Source: Dasypus novemcinctus (Eukaryota > Chordata > Mammalia > Cingulata > Dasypodidae). From it: 64,000 nt of DNA. The notes under the pieces were generated by a model. That model did no database searches. It saw nothing but the letters and a program-made list of their open reading frames with translations, and was not told the DNA's origin. Position 1 is the stretch's first letter, and every line of letters begins with the position of its first letter. The stretch is from contig NC_080678.1 in the NCBI RefSeq assembly GCF_030445035.2, positions 118,425,947 to 118,489,946 of the forward strand. The letters run 5' to 3'. Shown here piece after piece: positions 12,298 through 25,300 of the stretch. The translations under genes were made by a program, and so were the position numbers.

Positions 12298-13690
12298 TGC
12301 AAAATGCAAAAGTTAAACAATATTCTCTTTGTTCTAATTATTGAAGGTAATTTTCCAAAAAATGTTAGTTAAAAAACACACTGTCCCTTCCAGTCAAACA
12401 TCTGACAATTTTAGTTTTATCATTTTTATATTTCCATGGAGAACCAATACCAGCACACATTGTTGCTCAACTCAAAGCCGCTCTGGTTCTGTTCTTTAAA
12501 GAAAAAAAACTAAAAAGATCATTCCATGCTCAGAGGGGCAGACGGACATCAGCCGTGACTCCAGATGTGCTGGGGGAAGGGGGGACCCAGGCCCTTCATC
12601 CCACTGCTTGACGGCAGTCACAGAGTTCCCAGCATCTCTGTGCACCTTTACTTGTCTTAAATGGTGTACATAAAAATAGCTAAGGTGGTTTACTTCCTCA
12701 GAGCAGCTGATGACTGCTGCTATGATTTTCTTGCAAGGATCAGCATCTGAGAGGGGCCAAAGAGGCCCACTCCAAAGCAAGCACATGTTTTCTCTCCTCC
12801 CTAAAGGTGCCAGGACATCACGAAAAGGGCTTAGGCAATCTGCCCTGACTGCTCAAAGCCTTGGTGTGCTTGTCTATGGACTCCTCGCAAAGTTTAAATT
12901 TAAATAAGTCCATCAACACAAAAACCACTTGATCCCAGTGCCTGTTTGTCAGGGACAGTGAAGTTGTTAAACCCAGGTGACAGCTGCTGGACGTGGGCCT
13001 TGCCAGGACCCAGTGCCCAGGTCCTCAGGCACCACGCTAGGGGTGGTGGGGAGGCGCTGCGCAGTGTCGCTGGAGCCCCTCACCAGCAGACTCGGGGTAA
13101 GCGAGCATCCTGGATAACCTCGGTGAGCCCGATGCAACCAGGTGAAAGGCCTTCCGCGCAGCAGGGGGATCCCCGGGAGGAAGAAATTCCACCCGGGGAC
13201 AACGGCCTCGGCTGTGCTTGTGGGGCCCCACGTGGCTTGTGATCTGCCTTTTCTGACATCTGCAGACAACAGCTTCGGCCAGCGCCCGAGAGCGCCACCC
13301 TGCCCGTCACCCTCCTCGCCTTGCCCGCCAACCCTCGGGGCTTAGGAGCAGCTTAGCCAGCACCCGCACTCACGCAGGCCAAGTCCTCGCAAGAAATCCA
13401 CACGCATAGCTTATCTATGCTGTACAGGTTCTTACTGGTTCTCCTTCTCTGGTTGAACCTGATTGACACACCTTCCAACTGCAACAGGATGCTGCTGTTA
13501 ATGAGGCGTGCCTTCCAGCTCTGTCCAAGACCCCAGTAAACGATGAGCAAAGTAAATAATAAAGGAATATAAAGAAATACAAAACTTACTTCTGGGTTAA
13601 GGAAGCAGATTGATACATAAACTTAATTTTGTGCCTCCTAAAACTCTAAGAAAACACAGAAATACAGTAAAAGAACTGCTTTTAAAAAGA
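12298..13690. other. Intergenic, no gene or repeat recognised
   Basis: Open frames near 12946-13345 are short and lack domains. Nothing else is supportable. Confidence 0.35.
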
Positions 13691-14930
13691 CAAACCTAGA
13701 AATATGAAGACGACTGGGGAGGCAACGACTGCAAAATCATTTCAGAAACTGAAAAGTAGATGGGCCAGTGATGAATTACTCAGCAGATCGGAGAATGCCA
13801 AATCCCAAGTCTGCAGAGGGCAAGGAACTGTTGCGTGGTTACTTCTAGAACTTGGGGGAAGAAATGAGGAAGAGCTGGGTGGGAAACAGACCCAGATTCC
13901 AAGCTACAGGGCTCCTGGCTCCCCCTCAACTGGGCAGAAGCATGGAGGGTTCTCCTTGGAGTGAGAGAGGCTTTCTGCAGTAGGGCGCCAGGCACAGCTG
14001 GCAGCGTGGGTACCACACTGAACAACAGGACTGTGACCGCACGCGCCCCACTGAGCGCTGACTGCAAAGCGCCCACTGGGCTCACAGAACGCTGCCAGCC
14101 TGATCCTCCAGTCAGGAGCGGAAAGACTCCTCTGGGGAAACTGACAAACTCCAGAAGAAAAAACCTAGAGAGACCTTCACTGAGATTCCCCAACCAACAG
14201 TGCAGCCAGGTCCTTAGCGTGAAAGGCAGAGACGACAACCCTACCGTGCGTTCTGGAGCTTCCCTCTCTCCTGCTTATCAACCAAGGCAACCCAGGAGTA
14301 CCAGATACCTGAGGTTAAAGCTTCTAATAAAGAAACGAGCAATTAAGAAAGAAAACAACCTCAGAGGAATTAAAACTATGGTGGGACAAGGAAGGAAAGT
14401 AAACTATGCTCAGATGAGAACACGTCATAATTGAAACAATTACAAGATGCTAGAAAAATGGATATTCAGAAAATGAAAGAGTTCTTGGAAAATAAAAACG
14501 ATAGCAAAACCAAAAAACCAACTGAAGGATTCAAAAGATGAAAAGTTGAGGGAATCTCTCTGAAAGAATACCGTAAAGACAAAACCCAGGGGACGGGAAA
14601 ATGCGGGGACCAGTCCAGGGTCTCCAACACGAGCGATCAAAGCTCCAGATCCAGGGACAGCTCCCCAGGGGTCGGTACCGAGGCCCTCGGTAGCCCGGGG
14701 GGGCCTGTGCGTCCTCTCCAGGGCTTCCCAATGCCCACATACATATGTAGGCAATGGGAAACACTCGGCGCTGCCTTCTTCTCAGCCCAGAGCTTTCCCA
14801 GAAAACAGTCCTGGGAGTAATCACCTTTCCGTGGAGAAGGAATTTGGATCTGCGTTAACCTTTTGTCTTCACACATGATGCAGGCAACAGGAGTGTGACA
14901 AAGAAGAGCAAGAAAGGAAAATCAGAAACA
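13691..14930 (+). mobile_element. Old LINE-1 5' half (5' UTR/ORF1 region) remnant
   Basis: Resembles the 5' part of ancient mammalian L1 or HAL1-like elements: 'ttgaaacaattacaagatgctag', 'aaatggatattcagaaaatgaaa', and 'ggaccagtccagggtctccaac'. No intact open frame. Boundaries approximate. Confidence 0.55.
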
Positions 14931-17765
14931 GATGACGAAAATTCCCAGTAAATTCTCAGGAAGTGGGGAGAAGTACCAGGCTGACAGCTGGCACCAAACC
15001 CGGAAGACAAACTAGTCAGTTTGGGGCAGGGCCTCAAGCCAGGATGTCCCGAGCTGCCTGCACCGTGGCCCCTGCAGCCTGGGCGTCTGCTTAGCGCCAA
15101 CGGTGAGGCGGCCGCAGCCCAGTTCTGGACTTCTACCACGTTGGCCTTGACAGTGGGCTGATGAACTCCCTGCTCTCTAAATAAATCAGCTGCAGGTCCT
15201 CCTCTCCTCCCACAGGAGAAACCTACAGGGCAGTTGTAGCGGGTGTAAAAACAAACAAAAGCAGCCCACTCCCTCTGACCATCTTTCTGCCAGACAACCA
15301 GTACCTGGTCTGGGGACTGTGCTGGTACCCGCCCCAACAGTGGTGGCCTTTTGTTCCCAGGGCCCACTCAATCCCCCGCTCACTGACTTCTCCGTTAGCA
15401 GCTCTTGTCAATTACCAGGGAAGCTGAAGTCCACTGTGACCCCGAGATCCCCTCGCCTTCTCTGGCAGACTTCATCCAATGGTGGCAACTAGGGCATTGT
15501 CCCCACATAGCTGGGTTTGTGCCTGAAGCTCAGTTTTCAAAACTGAGCAATATACTGTTCCAAGATACCTCCACAGGGGCGTAGATGATACCCCTAAGTC
15601 AGGGCGGGGCTTGCTTTGGTGGAGAAGGCGGGAGGGCTCCCGAGGCAGTGACGGTGTTCCACCCCCTCACCTAAGGTGTTGGGTGCCCCGTTCATTTCCT
15701 TCTTCGTTCAACTGCCCATTTGGATTGTATATGCTCTCCTGCACGCATGAGAATATCAGTTGGGGGGGTTCAGATCAAAAGGCATAGACCCATACTAGCA
15801 AGAACTGAAGGGGAAGGTCTGACAGCAAGAGGCCAGAGAGGAAATCCCAGAGGGTGCGAGCAGGTGAGCGAGCACGTGGGCTAAATACGCTGAGGAAACC
15901 CGCGGCAGGGGAGCCAGGGCCGGCAAGCAGCGACCCGGGTCCACCCTGCTCCCAGGATCCTCTTCGCACGCCCCTGGCCCGAGAGGACCGTCATTCCAGC
16001 GCCAGGCCCTGCTCCGACTTTGAATCCATGCTTGCTCTGGCCCCACCCTGCCCTGCCTACCTCTCTCCAGCCTTGGCTCCCCTGGCCCAGGTGGCCCCCT
16101 GCCCTGTCAACCCCCAAGGAGGCGCAGCTCGGCTTCCCAGTGCCGATCTCCGGGCTGGTTGGCTGCCGTTTGGCCTCAGTCAGGCCTTCGTCTTAGCGGC
16201 CGCTCCTCAGCGTTAGGTATGTTGGCGTCTCCTCCACCTCACAAGAAAAAGTCAGGTGAGTCAAGGCTGCCGGGGTTTTCCTCAGCCTCTGCAAGTCCAC
16301 TGCTGCCTCCCCGTACCACAGAGTCATAGATGTCTGCTCGGATCAGCAGAAGGCAGAGACGCGGAGGCGCCGTTCGTCCAAGGCCTCGTGGTTAGAGCCG
16401 ATCATCAGCTCTGCCTCTCCGACTTCTTGGCTGGGCCCTTCTAGAATGATCTAGAATGACGGTGTTCACCTAAGGCACACACCAACTTGGGGCAGGGCCC
16501 ATCTGGCTGTGGAACCAGCACCCACCAAGTGCAGTGTCTGGGGGGTTCAGAGACGAGCCTCTCACATGGGTGAGGCGAACCCCTCCTCTCAGCACTGCCC
16601 GGCAGGGCCCCCGGCAAGGCCTCAGCGGGCCCAGGTGAACGACCTGTGATCTCAGTGATGTAACTGGCCCTCCATTTTAAAAAGCTGAGCATCTTTCCCC
16701 TTGCAATTATAAAATAAAACCAAGTTCACTGCCGAAAATTTGGAAAATACAGAAAAGTCTAAAGAAAATAAAATCTCATCCACTGCTAAGGTTTTGGCGT
16801 CGTAACCGAGCCCTTCCTAAACAAGTAGCCGCGCCCCCTCCCCCTGCACTACCCCCCCACCCCCTAGCCCCATTTGCTGGTGGGGGGGGGGGCTTAAAAT
16901 CCGTGGACCAGCTGCCAGCTCTGAGGTTGGCCCTGGGTCATGGCAGTGCAGGGCCAGGCCCCACGGCCGAGGACACCCGGGCAAATGCAGGGGCTGAGGA
17001 TTTGCCCCAGCTCCCACCCGCTCAAGAGCAGAGCCCAGCTCAGTTCTGTAGCTCCCGTAGCCCCCGGGGGGCCAAGGCTGCAGGTCCACAGCAGAGGGAG
17101 GAACGAGGGAGGTGCCAAAACCAAATCTGCCCCCATGGGCCCAGCCACCACGCCAGCAGGTGTTTTTTCTAGAACATTCTGCCCTCAAGCTCCTCCAAGC
17201 CCAAAGAGCAGGGAAGGCGGCCTCTGCTCTGCCTCAGGCCTCTGTGCATCTGAGGCCAGTGCTGGCCTCCCAGGGGCCTCCCCACCACCGCGGAGCAGGG
17301 GCTTTCGGGTCCAGGCGGCTGGAAGTCCTGCTGACCCTGCCTGGCAGGCTGGGCGTGGCCTGGGCCTGGTCCCCTGCAGATGAAGCGCTGACTGGGCAGC
17401 AGGACCTTGGCATCCTGCAGGGACCCCGAGCACTCAGCTCACTGCCCCCTTTCCATTTTACCCACCCCGCCCCCCCAAGCCCACACCTGCAGGCCAGAGG
17501 GCAGGCTCTAAGGCCCCAAATCCGCTGCCCGGGGCAACGGTGGCCTTGGCCACCATGCCTATTCAATGCTGGACAGAGGGGAAGGATGACACAGGCTGAG
17601 GACGCAGGTCCGAGGGCCTCCTGATCGTCCTGAGCTGGGAAGAACGTCGCCCAGCAGCCACGCTCTGCAGAGGAAGGAAGCTGTGGCAAGTTTTAGGAAA
17701 CCGCTGAAGCTGAGGGCGCAGGAAGGCACGAAACCAAGGGAAACACAGGTGTCTGCACACACAAG
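14931..17765. other. Intergenic just downstream of DLG5, no gene recognised
   Basis: Mostly unique GC-rich sequence. Includes a run of about 12-13 G near 16881 next to C-rich tracts. Open frames on both strands around 15854-17760 are GC-driven and lack recognisable domains. Confidence 0.35.
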
Positions 17766-19312
17766 TTATAGAAATTGACCTTTATTTGTCGTACTAAAGT
17801 CTGTTTAACTTTTGATACAAAGTAACATTTTAGTACAGAAAATCCCAGTCTGCCAGAACAGTACCTGTCTGCTCCCGCGTACCACCCTCAGCCCGAGGCA
17901 GCCCGAGGCTCCGAGAATCCACCCCCGAGGGGCCTGAAGGTAACACGCCGGGACCTAGTCTACAGTTTTTCTTAATTGTGTGAGCTAGAAAACTTGTACC
18001 TATAAAACAAAGAACAGCATTGAGGACTAAAACTTCTTTTTGAACAACTGTGCAAGAAAATATATCCCTTTTTTTAAAAAAAAAGTCAGTAATGGCTAAA
18101 CTACAATCTAATGTCTAGAATTACAAATAAAATGAAATCGGATTTCTTGCTAGGAAAATGAAATGTTAGGAACAGGATGAAAAGGCAGGGCACGCTCCCA
18201 CAGAGCCCTGTACAGTACCTGGGAAAAGGACGCACAGCTTCAGGAGATACCTCAACCCTTCCGCCCAAGACGCCCGGCGTGGGCAGCGCAAGCCAGCCCC
18301 AAACGGAGACACCTCCACGGGGCACGGTGCAGGCAGGGACGGCTGCCACCTAGACTGGAGAGGCCCCCGTTTCAGTTTTAGTTTCAGCATAGAACACGCC
18401 AATGCACTCGCCACACTCTAGAATGTAATAAGTTACGAGGCACCCCACAAAATCTCCACTGGTCAAGGCTGTCACCAACTACAGAACCTAAAAAGGACCC
18501 AACGGTACACAGCGGCCCTAGCTGAACAGAACCTGTCACCATGAGTCTACGAAGCTCCAAGGGACCAAATGCTTAAAGGCTAAACCCAGATGGAGGAAAA
18601 AACGAGAGGCTGTGGAAGGCAGGAGAGGAGGAGAGAGGTGAGTTTTCTAGACTGCTAAAGCAGTCTTCCCTCCCCAGGGGGGGACGCTGCCGCTGGCGAG
18701 GCGACTCCACAAAGGCACTGGATCTGCCACCTCAAATGGCCTGAGCACCTGCGGTCATGGGGCCCTGCCTGGACAGGAGGAAGGCTGCTACAGCTCTGGT
18801 CCCACCGAGAACCTCCCGGAGCAAAGCAGCCGCTAGTGAGGTTCCAGAGTTGTTTCACTGAAAGCAGGAAAAGAAACAGATGGGGCAGAAAGATGGAGGG
18901 GAGGCGGGGCAGGGGCTCGGCACCAACAACGTGAAGCCGTTCAAGTAAACAGAAACCGCCAAATACTTAGAAAAGGCTTGTAAACTTGTGATCTGGAAGG
19001 TTCTCTTTGCAGCATCTCTGATTGGCTGGAGAAAGAAAGGTTGGTGTTGAACCCCTCTGTCGAAAGTCTTTTGTGTGTTTTTGTTCAGTCGAGTCTTAAG
19101 CACACAGGTGCGAGGAGCGCGGTCCGCTGCCCAGGCCTGGATCCATTTGGCCACCACACTCCATCACCCGGCGGGAGCTTCCCGGGCCTGTGCTCGTGGG
19201 AGCCTCCCCTTCACGCTCCCGTGCAGTTTTCTGGTTTTAGTCGCTAAAGAGAGCTGAGCCACGCATTCATGCGGGCAGAACATGTGCAGTCTCTTCACAG
19301 GACGAGGTTTCC
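17766..19312 (-). other. DLG5: DLG5 3' UTR
   Basis: About 1.55 kb from the stop codon to the predicted cleavage site. No other AATAAA-type signal in this stretch looks as well placed as the terminal one. GC-rich near the stop and more A/T-rich towards the end (17980-18180). The exact end is inferred from the poly(A) signal, not observed. Confidence 0.8.
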
Positions 19313-22300
19313 CTACAACGGGCAGGCTGGGATCCACAGGACTTTATTTTGTTCTTGATTGACCGTTGCCAGGATTTGCGTGCAGATGCTTGAGAGGGCT
19401 CCTCCCTGGACGACCCCTGCAAAAGAGCCCCCCAAACACACATTCAGCTCAGAGGGAGGGCCTGGGGTCTTAAGGCCCCTTTTGCTGCCTGCTCTGAGCT
19501 TCTGTGGCACCCCTGCCCCCCCGCCCACCCCACTCTCCTCCACCAGGCAAGAAGGTGGGGAGGAGAAAGAATCATAAAAAAATAAAAAGATAAAAGACAA
19601 AAAATAGAAGAGTGGAGCGCACATCTGTTCCATGTCCCCCCTGTCCCTCCAGCGGCATCTGGTCGGCTCTTCAGCAGGCGGCTGGAAACACGGGCTCCAG
19701 CAAGGCTGGGCTGGGCCCCGGTTTACCCTGCAACCCGGGCGGCCAGGGCCTGGCCCCGCACACACACTGCCCACCGCCCCAATAACTCCCCGGGCTGGGG
19801 GATCCCAGCACATGGAAAGCCACTTAGGGGAGGAAGGGTGGGTGTTGTGTGGCCCAGTCGGTAGAGGGATTCTAAAGGGAACTAGGATGAGTTTAAGGGG
19901 TCAGGCTTCCAGGCCCAGAGAAGATTCCAGCAAAGCCAATGAAATGCATTCCACTCTGGCCCAGCTCTGCCCTGCAGCCTTCAAACACCACAGGTTCGGT
20001 GGACGCGAATCGGGCGATGCACCTCCAAGCTCCGCAAAACGGCGCTGGCCACAAGCGGGCCCCGGCTGCCAGAGGTGAGTGGAAGCGGACAGCGTGCAGA
20101 AGCCACCAGAGCCTGGCAGGGCAACTTTGTATCAATCAAATGAAATAAAAAAGAGAGCCCGCATTTTCCAAGTCTGGGGGATTTTTAAGGTTTGTCTCTA
20201 GTAACTTGCTTTTAACGTGTTTGACAAAAGGACTGGTCTGTGATGGACTGGAAATTAAAACACACGGATGCACCCTGACCACGGGGGGGGCAAGAGAAGG
20301 AAGCCCTGTTGTAGATCACAACACACTCCACGATGTAAGTTCACTGCCCCTTTCTTCCCACGACCAAAACGTTAACCCCCTACGAGTGATTTTACTGAAG
20401 AGGCTGAAAACCAGGAAGGAAAACAGCAGCAGGTAAGTTGGAGCCATGGTTTTTTTTTGTTTTGTTTCAGAGCCCAGAGATGGGTTTTCTTCACACAACC
20501 CCGTGGCCGAAACTGACCACTGGGGGACAGACGACCACGGCGCACACGCTGCCTGCTCGCCAGGGAGTGCTCGGATCCGGAGCCGCCGGGACCCAGGAGC
20601 CGCGCTACGTGGTTCCCAGGCCCCGAGACGGACCCACGGCTGCCCACGTAAGAAGGTGGGTGAGAAAGACCAGCTGGCAACCAGGTGCGCAGCTCAGAGA
20701 ACTTTACATTTCCATCTTAAAACGCCCGGTGTCGCCCAGCGACAGAAATTCCAACACCTCAGCTGCGGTGAGAGGTGCCTGCAAGCAGGCCCGGGAGGCG
20801 GCCCGGGAGCCTGGACTCCTCCCGCTCTCAGGAAAGACGCGCTGGAAGCCTCCGGCTCCTCCTCACCGGCTGCACCTACCTGTGAAGTACCTGCCGTACT
20901 CCTGCTCGATCTTCTGCGCCGTCTCAAACTGCTCTTTGGAATGCCTCTGAGTCACCTTGTCCCTCAGGTAGATGGGGTCCCTCTGCTCCCTGGTGGGACA
21001 TCCAGCATAGGCTGAGCCTCTCCCCTCCCAGGCCCTCTTTTTCCTCCCCTCGTCCAGGGGAAGGGGCATCCCCCAGGCTGTGGGGCGCCCCAGGAGCGCC
21101 TCGCAAAGCAGGGCAACAGCCCGCGGGTCCTGTCGGGGCTCTAGGCAGAGGGAACAGTGGGGGGCCCAGTGTGTGCACAGAAAGCGACAGACCAGCTGGC
21201 CCCCAACACGTGGGAGCCCAGGAAGGTAAAAGGAGAAGCAGCCTTGGTGGACTGAGAACCACCCCCGAGGAAACGGCACCTCAGCGAGAGCAGAGCCGGC
21301 CTGAGGCCGATCCAGGTCGACCTGGCTCTGCCGGCCCTTTGTGTCCTCTGAGCCCCAAAGTGAGCAGAAGAGGAAAGGGGGGCGGAGAGGTGGGAAGGGG
21401 CTGTGCAGACAAAGCTGGGTGTGCGAAGGAACCTGTGGCCCCCGAGCAGGGCTGAGGGGCTGCCTGGAGGAGGAGGGGACACACAGTTAAAACGGCCTGG
21501 CTGAAATGGGACGGGGCCCATGAGGGGCAGGGCCCCTCCCTTCCTCCTCCAAGCGCCTCCTGCCTCTCCTTCGCTGCCCCCCGCAACCAGGGCCACCGGC
21601 CCCCAGCCCTCACGGTCCAGGCTGAGCCCTGGGGTGGTGGCACCTACTTGATCTGCTTTGCGCTCTTGTAGTGGATGAAGATGACGATGGGGTAGATGTG
21701 CATGTTGTGCAGCCGCTCGATGGCGTGGGGTGCGACGTCCAGGAGGCAGTGCCGGTTCTGGGGGAGGAGGGAGCGTGAGTGCCACAGGCAGGGGCGAGGG
21801 GAGGGCAGCGCAGCCCAATCCAGACTTCCTTCCCTGCCTTCGCCCAGGTGTGGGGAACTTCTGGGATCCCAACCACACCCCCAGCCCGGAGGCCTTATTT
21901 CTGCCAGACCCAGCAAATGAAGAGCTGGAGCGTCCTGGAGGCGAGTGTGGCTTTGCGTGGCTGTGACTGACATACGTTCCCTGGGTCCCCTGAGCCTCCA
22001 GGCCGAATGGGGGACAATGAAAGGCCACAGGCTTGTGCCTGGGCCGCCCGCCCCAAACACCCCTGAAGCTGCACCGGGGAGTCCCGCCGAGCCCAGGGCA
22101 CCCCTGGCGGAGGTCTTCCGCCCCCACAGGGCAGTGTGCACTTAGAGCCGCAAGAGGCCAACTCCTTCAACAGGAGGAACCAACCCAAAGAGGTGGACTG
22201 GCCAGCCCCAGTCGCAGAGACTGAGAAGGACAAGTCCTAAGGGGACCCCGAGTCCCCTGCGCTGCCGGGGTCTTTCCAACACGCCTTGCAGAGCCACCAG

Positions 22301-25300
22301 TCTTTTTCTCCGGCTTTCCAACAAATGGACCTGAGGGCTTCAAATGCATACAGAGCTAGATAGCAACGGTATGGAGGCAGGGCCCCCCAGGCGGCCGTGC
22401 TGGAAGCTGCACACCAGCCTCCAGACGAGGCACACAAACCTAAGAGTCTGCTCACAGGTTCAGCAGAATCTGTTTCAGAATTCCCTGCAGGAGGCTCTTC
22501 CCTGGAGTTCAAAGCTCTCATCCACCTCCTCGGAGGGGGAGTGGCCACAAGCTTGCCCTGGCGCCAAGAGCCAACGAGGGCAGGCGGCAGGCAGGTGGAT
22601 TCTGCCAGAGAGCATGTGGATGAGCTCCGTGAAGGTGTGGGAAGAGCTGGGGGTGGGGGCTCTAGAGACACGCAGGGCAGGGATGCACAGGCAAAGGGCC
22701 CTGATGCAGCCAGGGGCGCCCAATCCCGACACGCAGTCGGGCCTCTTCCCCGCGGCCTAACGCGGGGGATACCTTTTCTGTGATTTCCTTTATTGAAGCC
22801 ACCGTGGTGACATCGAAATGCCCGCTTCTCCGCTTGTAGTCAACAAACAGGCAGTCTTTGACGCCCCGCTCGATGGCCTGCTGGGAGGCCTTCATCACCT
22901 CTGCAAGGCAGGGACGCAGCATCAGGACTCCGCACCCCAAGGCCCCTTCCAGGTACTGGGCACTGCTGAGCCCTCACAGCCTCCCCCGGCCCCGAAGGGA
23001 CAACGGAGCCCGCTGTGCACCAGCGCTTCGGGGACACGCTACTGCCCTCGCCCCAGGGGAGGCAGGGCCGGGGCTGCACACTGATCTGACCCGGTCTGTG
23101 GTCGCCTGTCCTCTAGGGAAGGCTCCAGAACAGCCTGCTCTGGCTGACTGAGGGACAGACGTGCCCGGCAGGCGAGGGGGCACCCCTTACCAAGGGGGCA
23201 TCTGCAGAACTTGCCGGGCGCCTCGTTCACCAGCATCTCCTTCACCACGTCCAGCAGAGGCCCCAGAACCAGGACGGGCCGCAGGGATGTGCACTCGACC
23301 TTCTGCACCCGCTGATAGGCCAGGCTGCTCGCCGGATCTGAAGGAGAGAAGGCGGCGGCGTCACCAGGCTGCGTCACTCCCCGATGGATCTGTGGGGTCC
23401 GTCACACGGATCCACAGCCCGGCTGGGGACCAACTCGTCCCTGCTGCCCGGGACTCTCCTGCCAGGCAGGGGCAATGGGGCCCCTCTGTTGTTCCTGGAG
23501 ACCAACACAGTTCTCTCCCCCACATGAACAGCCAAGTGTCCCCCAGTCCTTCAGCTCTCACATGCTTCCTTGTGTGCCCTGTGCCTGCTTTCCTTCCACC
23601 CAGTATCCAAGCTCCTCTTGAGATAAAACCTGAGCTTAGCCAGGCCTGGTCCACGGGGTGTGAGCAGCTGCAGCTCCCACTTCCCAGCTCCCTCCCCATC
23701 GGCTGGGATGGAGGGTGCTGGAGCCAGCCCTGGCCAGAGCCAGCCCTGACCACCGAGGTGAAGACAGGCCTTTGGAAACGGCCGCAAGACAGAAGGGAAC
23801 TGGGCCCCCGGATGGACCCCACAACACAGCGCCTCCCCCAGGCCACCCACCAGCTTGGACAGTTAGAGGTGACAGAAACAAGCTTCCCATCAAGTTTAAG
23901 ACACTGTTGTTCGGTCTCAGTGAAAGCAGTTGAAGCAGCATACACTGCACCCTGCGTCCCACATAATGGACACAAAAGCCCTGGCAGAATACTGTGCCTC
24001 AAAACCTGCAAGCATCTTCTTTGCATCCAGCTGGTTCAAGTCACCGCGTTGGCATCTCAGAAGTACAGAGTGCACAATAGAAAGCTCAGACTCTGCCTGG
24101 CACCAGGAGATAACCGATGTGAAGAGACAACACAAGAGCTGCTTAACAATGCTAGGCAGCGGAACAAGGGCCTCCAGATAGCAGCAGGGGGTGGAACAAA
24201 CGCTAGGGGTTGGAGTAGGGGATGAAGAGGCCACCAGAAGGCCCGGGAGTGGGAGGGATGACAGCTGGGCCCGAGGCGGAGCATGGAGGGATGTGCAGGG
24301 CGCCAGGTGAGGGCGAGGGCCAGCGCCAGGCTGAGCAGCAGGCAGGCCTGAGGGTGAGGCTGAGCAGGTCTCCCCGCTCCCTCAACCCGCCCCAAGCGCG
24401 GCTTTTTTGACTGCCAGTTGCCCACGCCCATCCACGTGGCTCTCTAAACAACCTAGTGTTCCACAGAAGGCCAGAGTCACAAGACAATCTGTTTTAAAAA
24501 AAAGTGAGGGAGGATGTGGTGGTCAAATAAGCTTGGAAAACACCACACACATCACATTCATCACCCGAGAACCTCCACGCGTTTGAGGAAAGTGTCTAAG
24601 GAGTCCCCGGAAAAAGATCTTCCTCCAAGAAGAGATGAACATCTTCTTGCGTAAAGAAAAAAGAAGTTACAGATAAAGCTAAAGTCCTCTCTGATGCCCG
24701 TTTCCCAATCCTGGTCCCCTACTGGCCTCTTCAGAGGTGACTAATATTATGGGATGGAAGCATACCCTTCCAGTCATTTTGTTATTCTCAAACGTTGATT
24801 TTTATATATTCATAAAACTATATAATATATTGCTATTGCATGTGTTTGACAAAAATAGCATGATAATACATTCTGCAACTCTTTGACTTAGTGTTCTGTT
24901 TCTGGAATGCACCCAAGCTGATTCAGACATATCTCATTTACTCCTTTTGAGCATCACGAATATGCATCCATTCCCCCGTTTCTGGACATTAAATCAGTAT
25001 TTCCCTTAACTTACTTGAACAAGAACCATATTCTCTTAACTACTGTTAACACCCATTTAACAGATGCACGTTCCTCCCTGACTAATCCCCATCAGAAGTC
25101 CTCACAATTACAGAATCGTAGGGCTAGAGAGCATCTTTCCTATCACTGAATATAACCAGGTAAGTTAGAGGCCCAAAGAACTGTGGGCCATCCGAGGTCA
25201 CAGCTAACCAGGGCAGAGCAGAGGGGTGGTCTCAGGGGCTCCATCCGTACCGTAATGACCTCTTGAAAAGGAAGCACCAGTGCTCAGTGCATAGCCCTGA

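Noticed and set aside
21141..22127. 328-residue minus-strand open frame
   Set aside because: It contains only the DLG5 exon at 21648-21757 in another frame plus flanking GC-rich intron; the real exon boundaries and frame are set by the splice sites.
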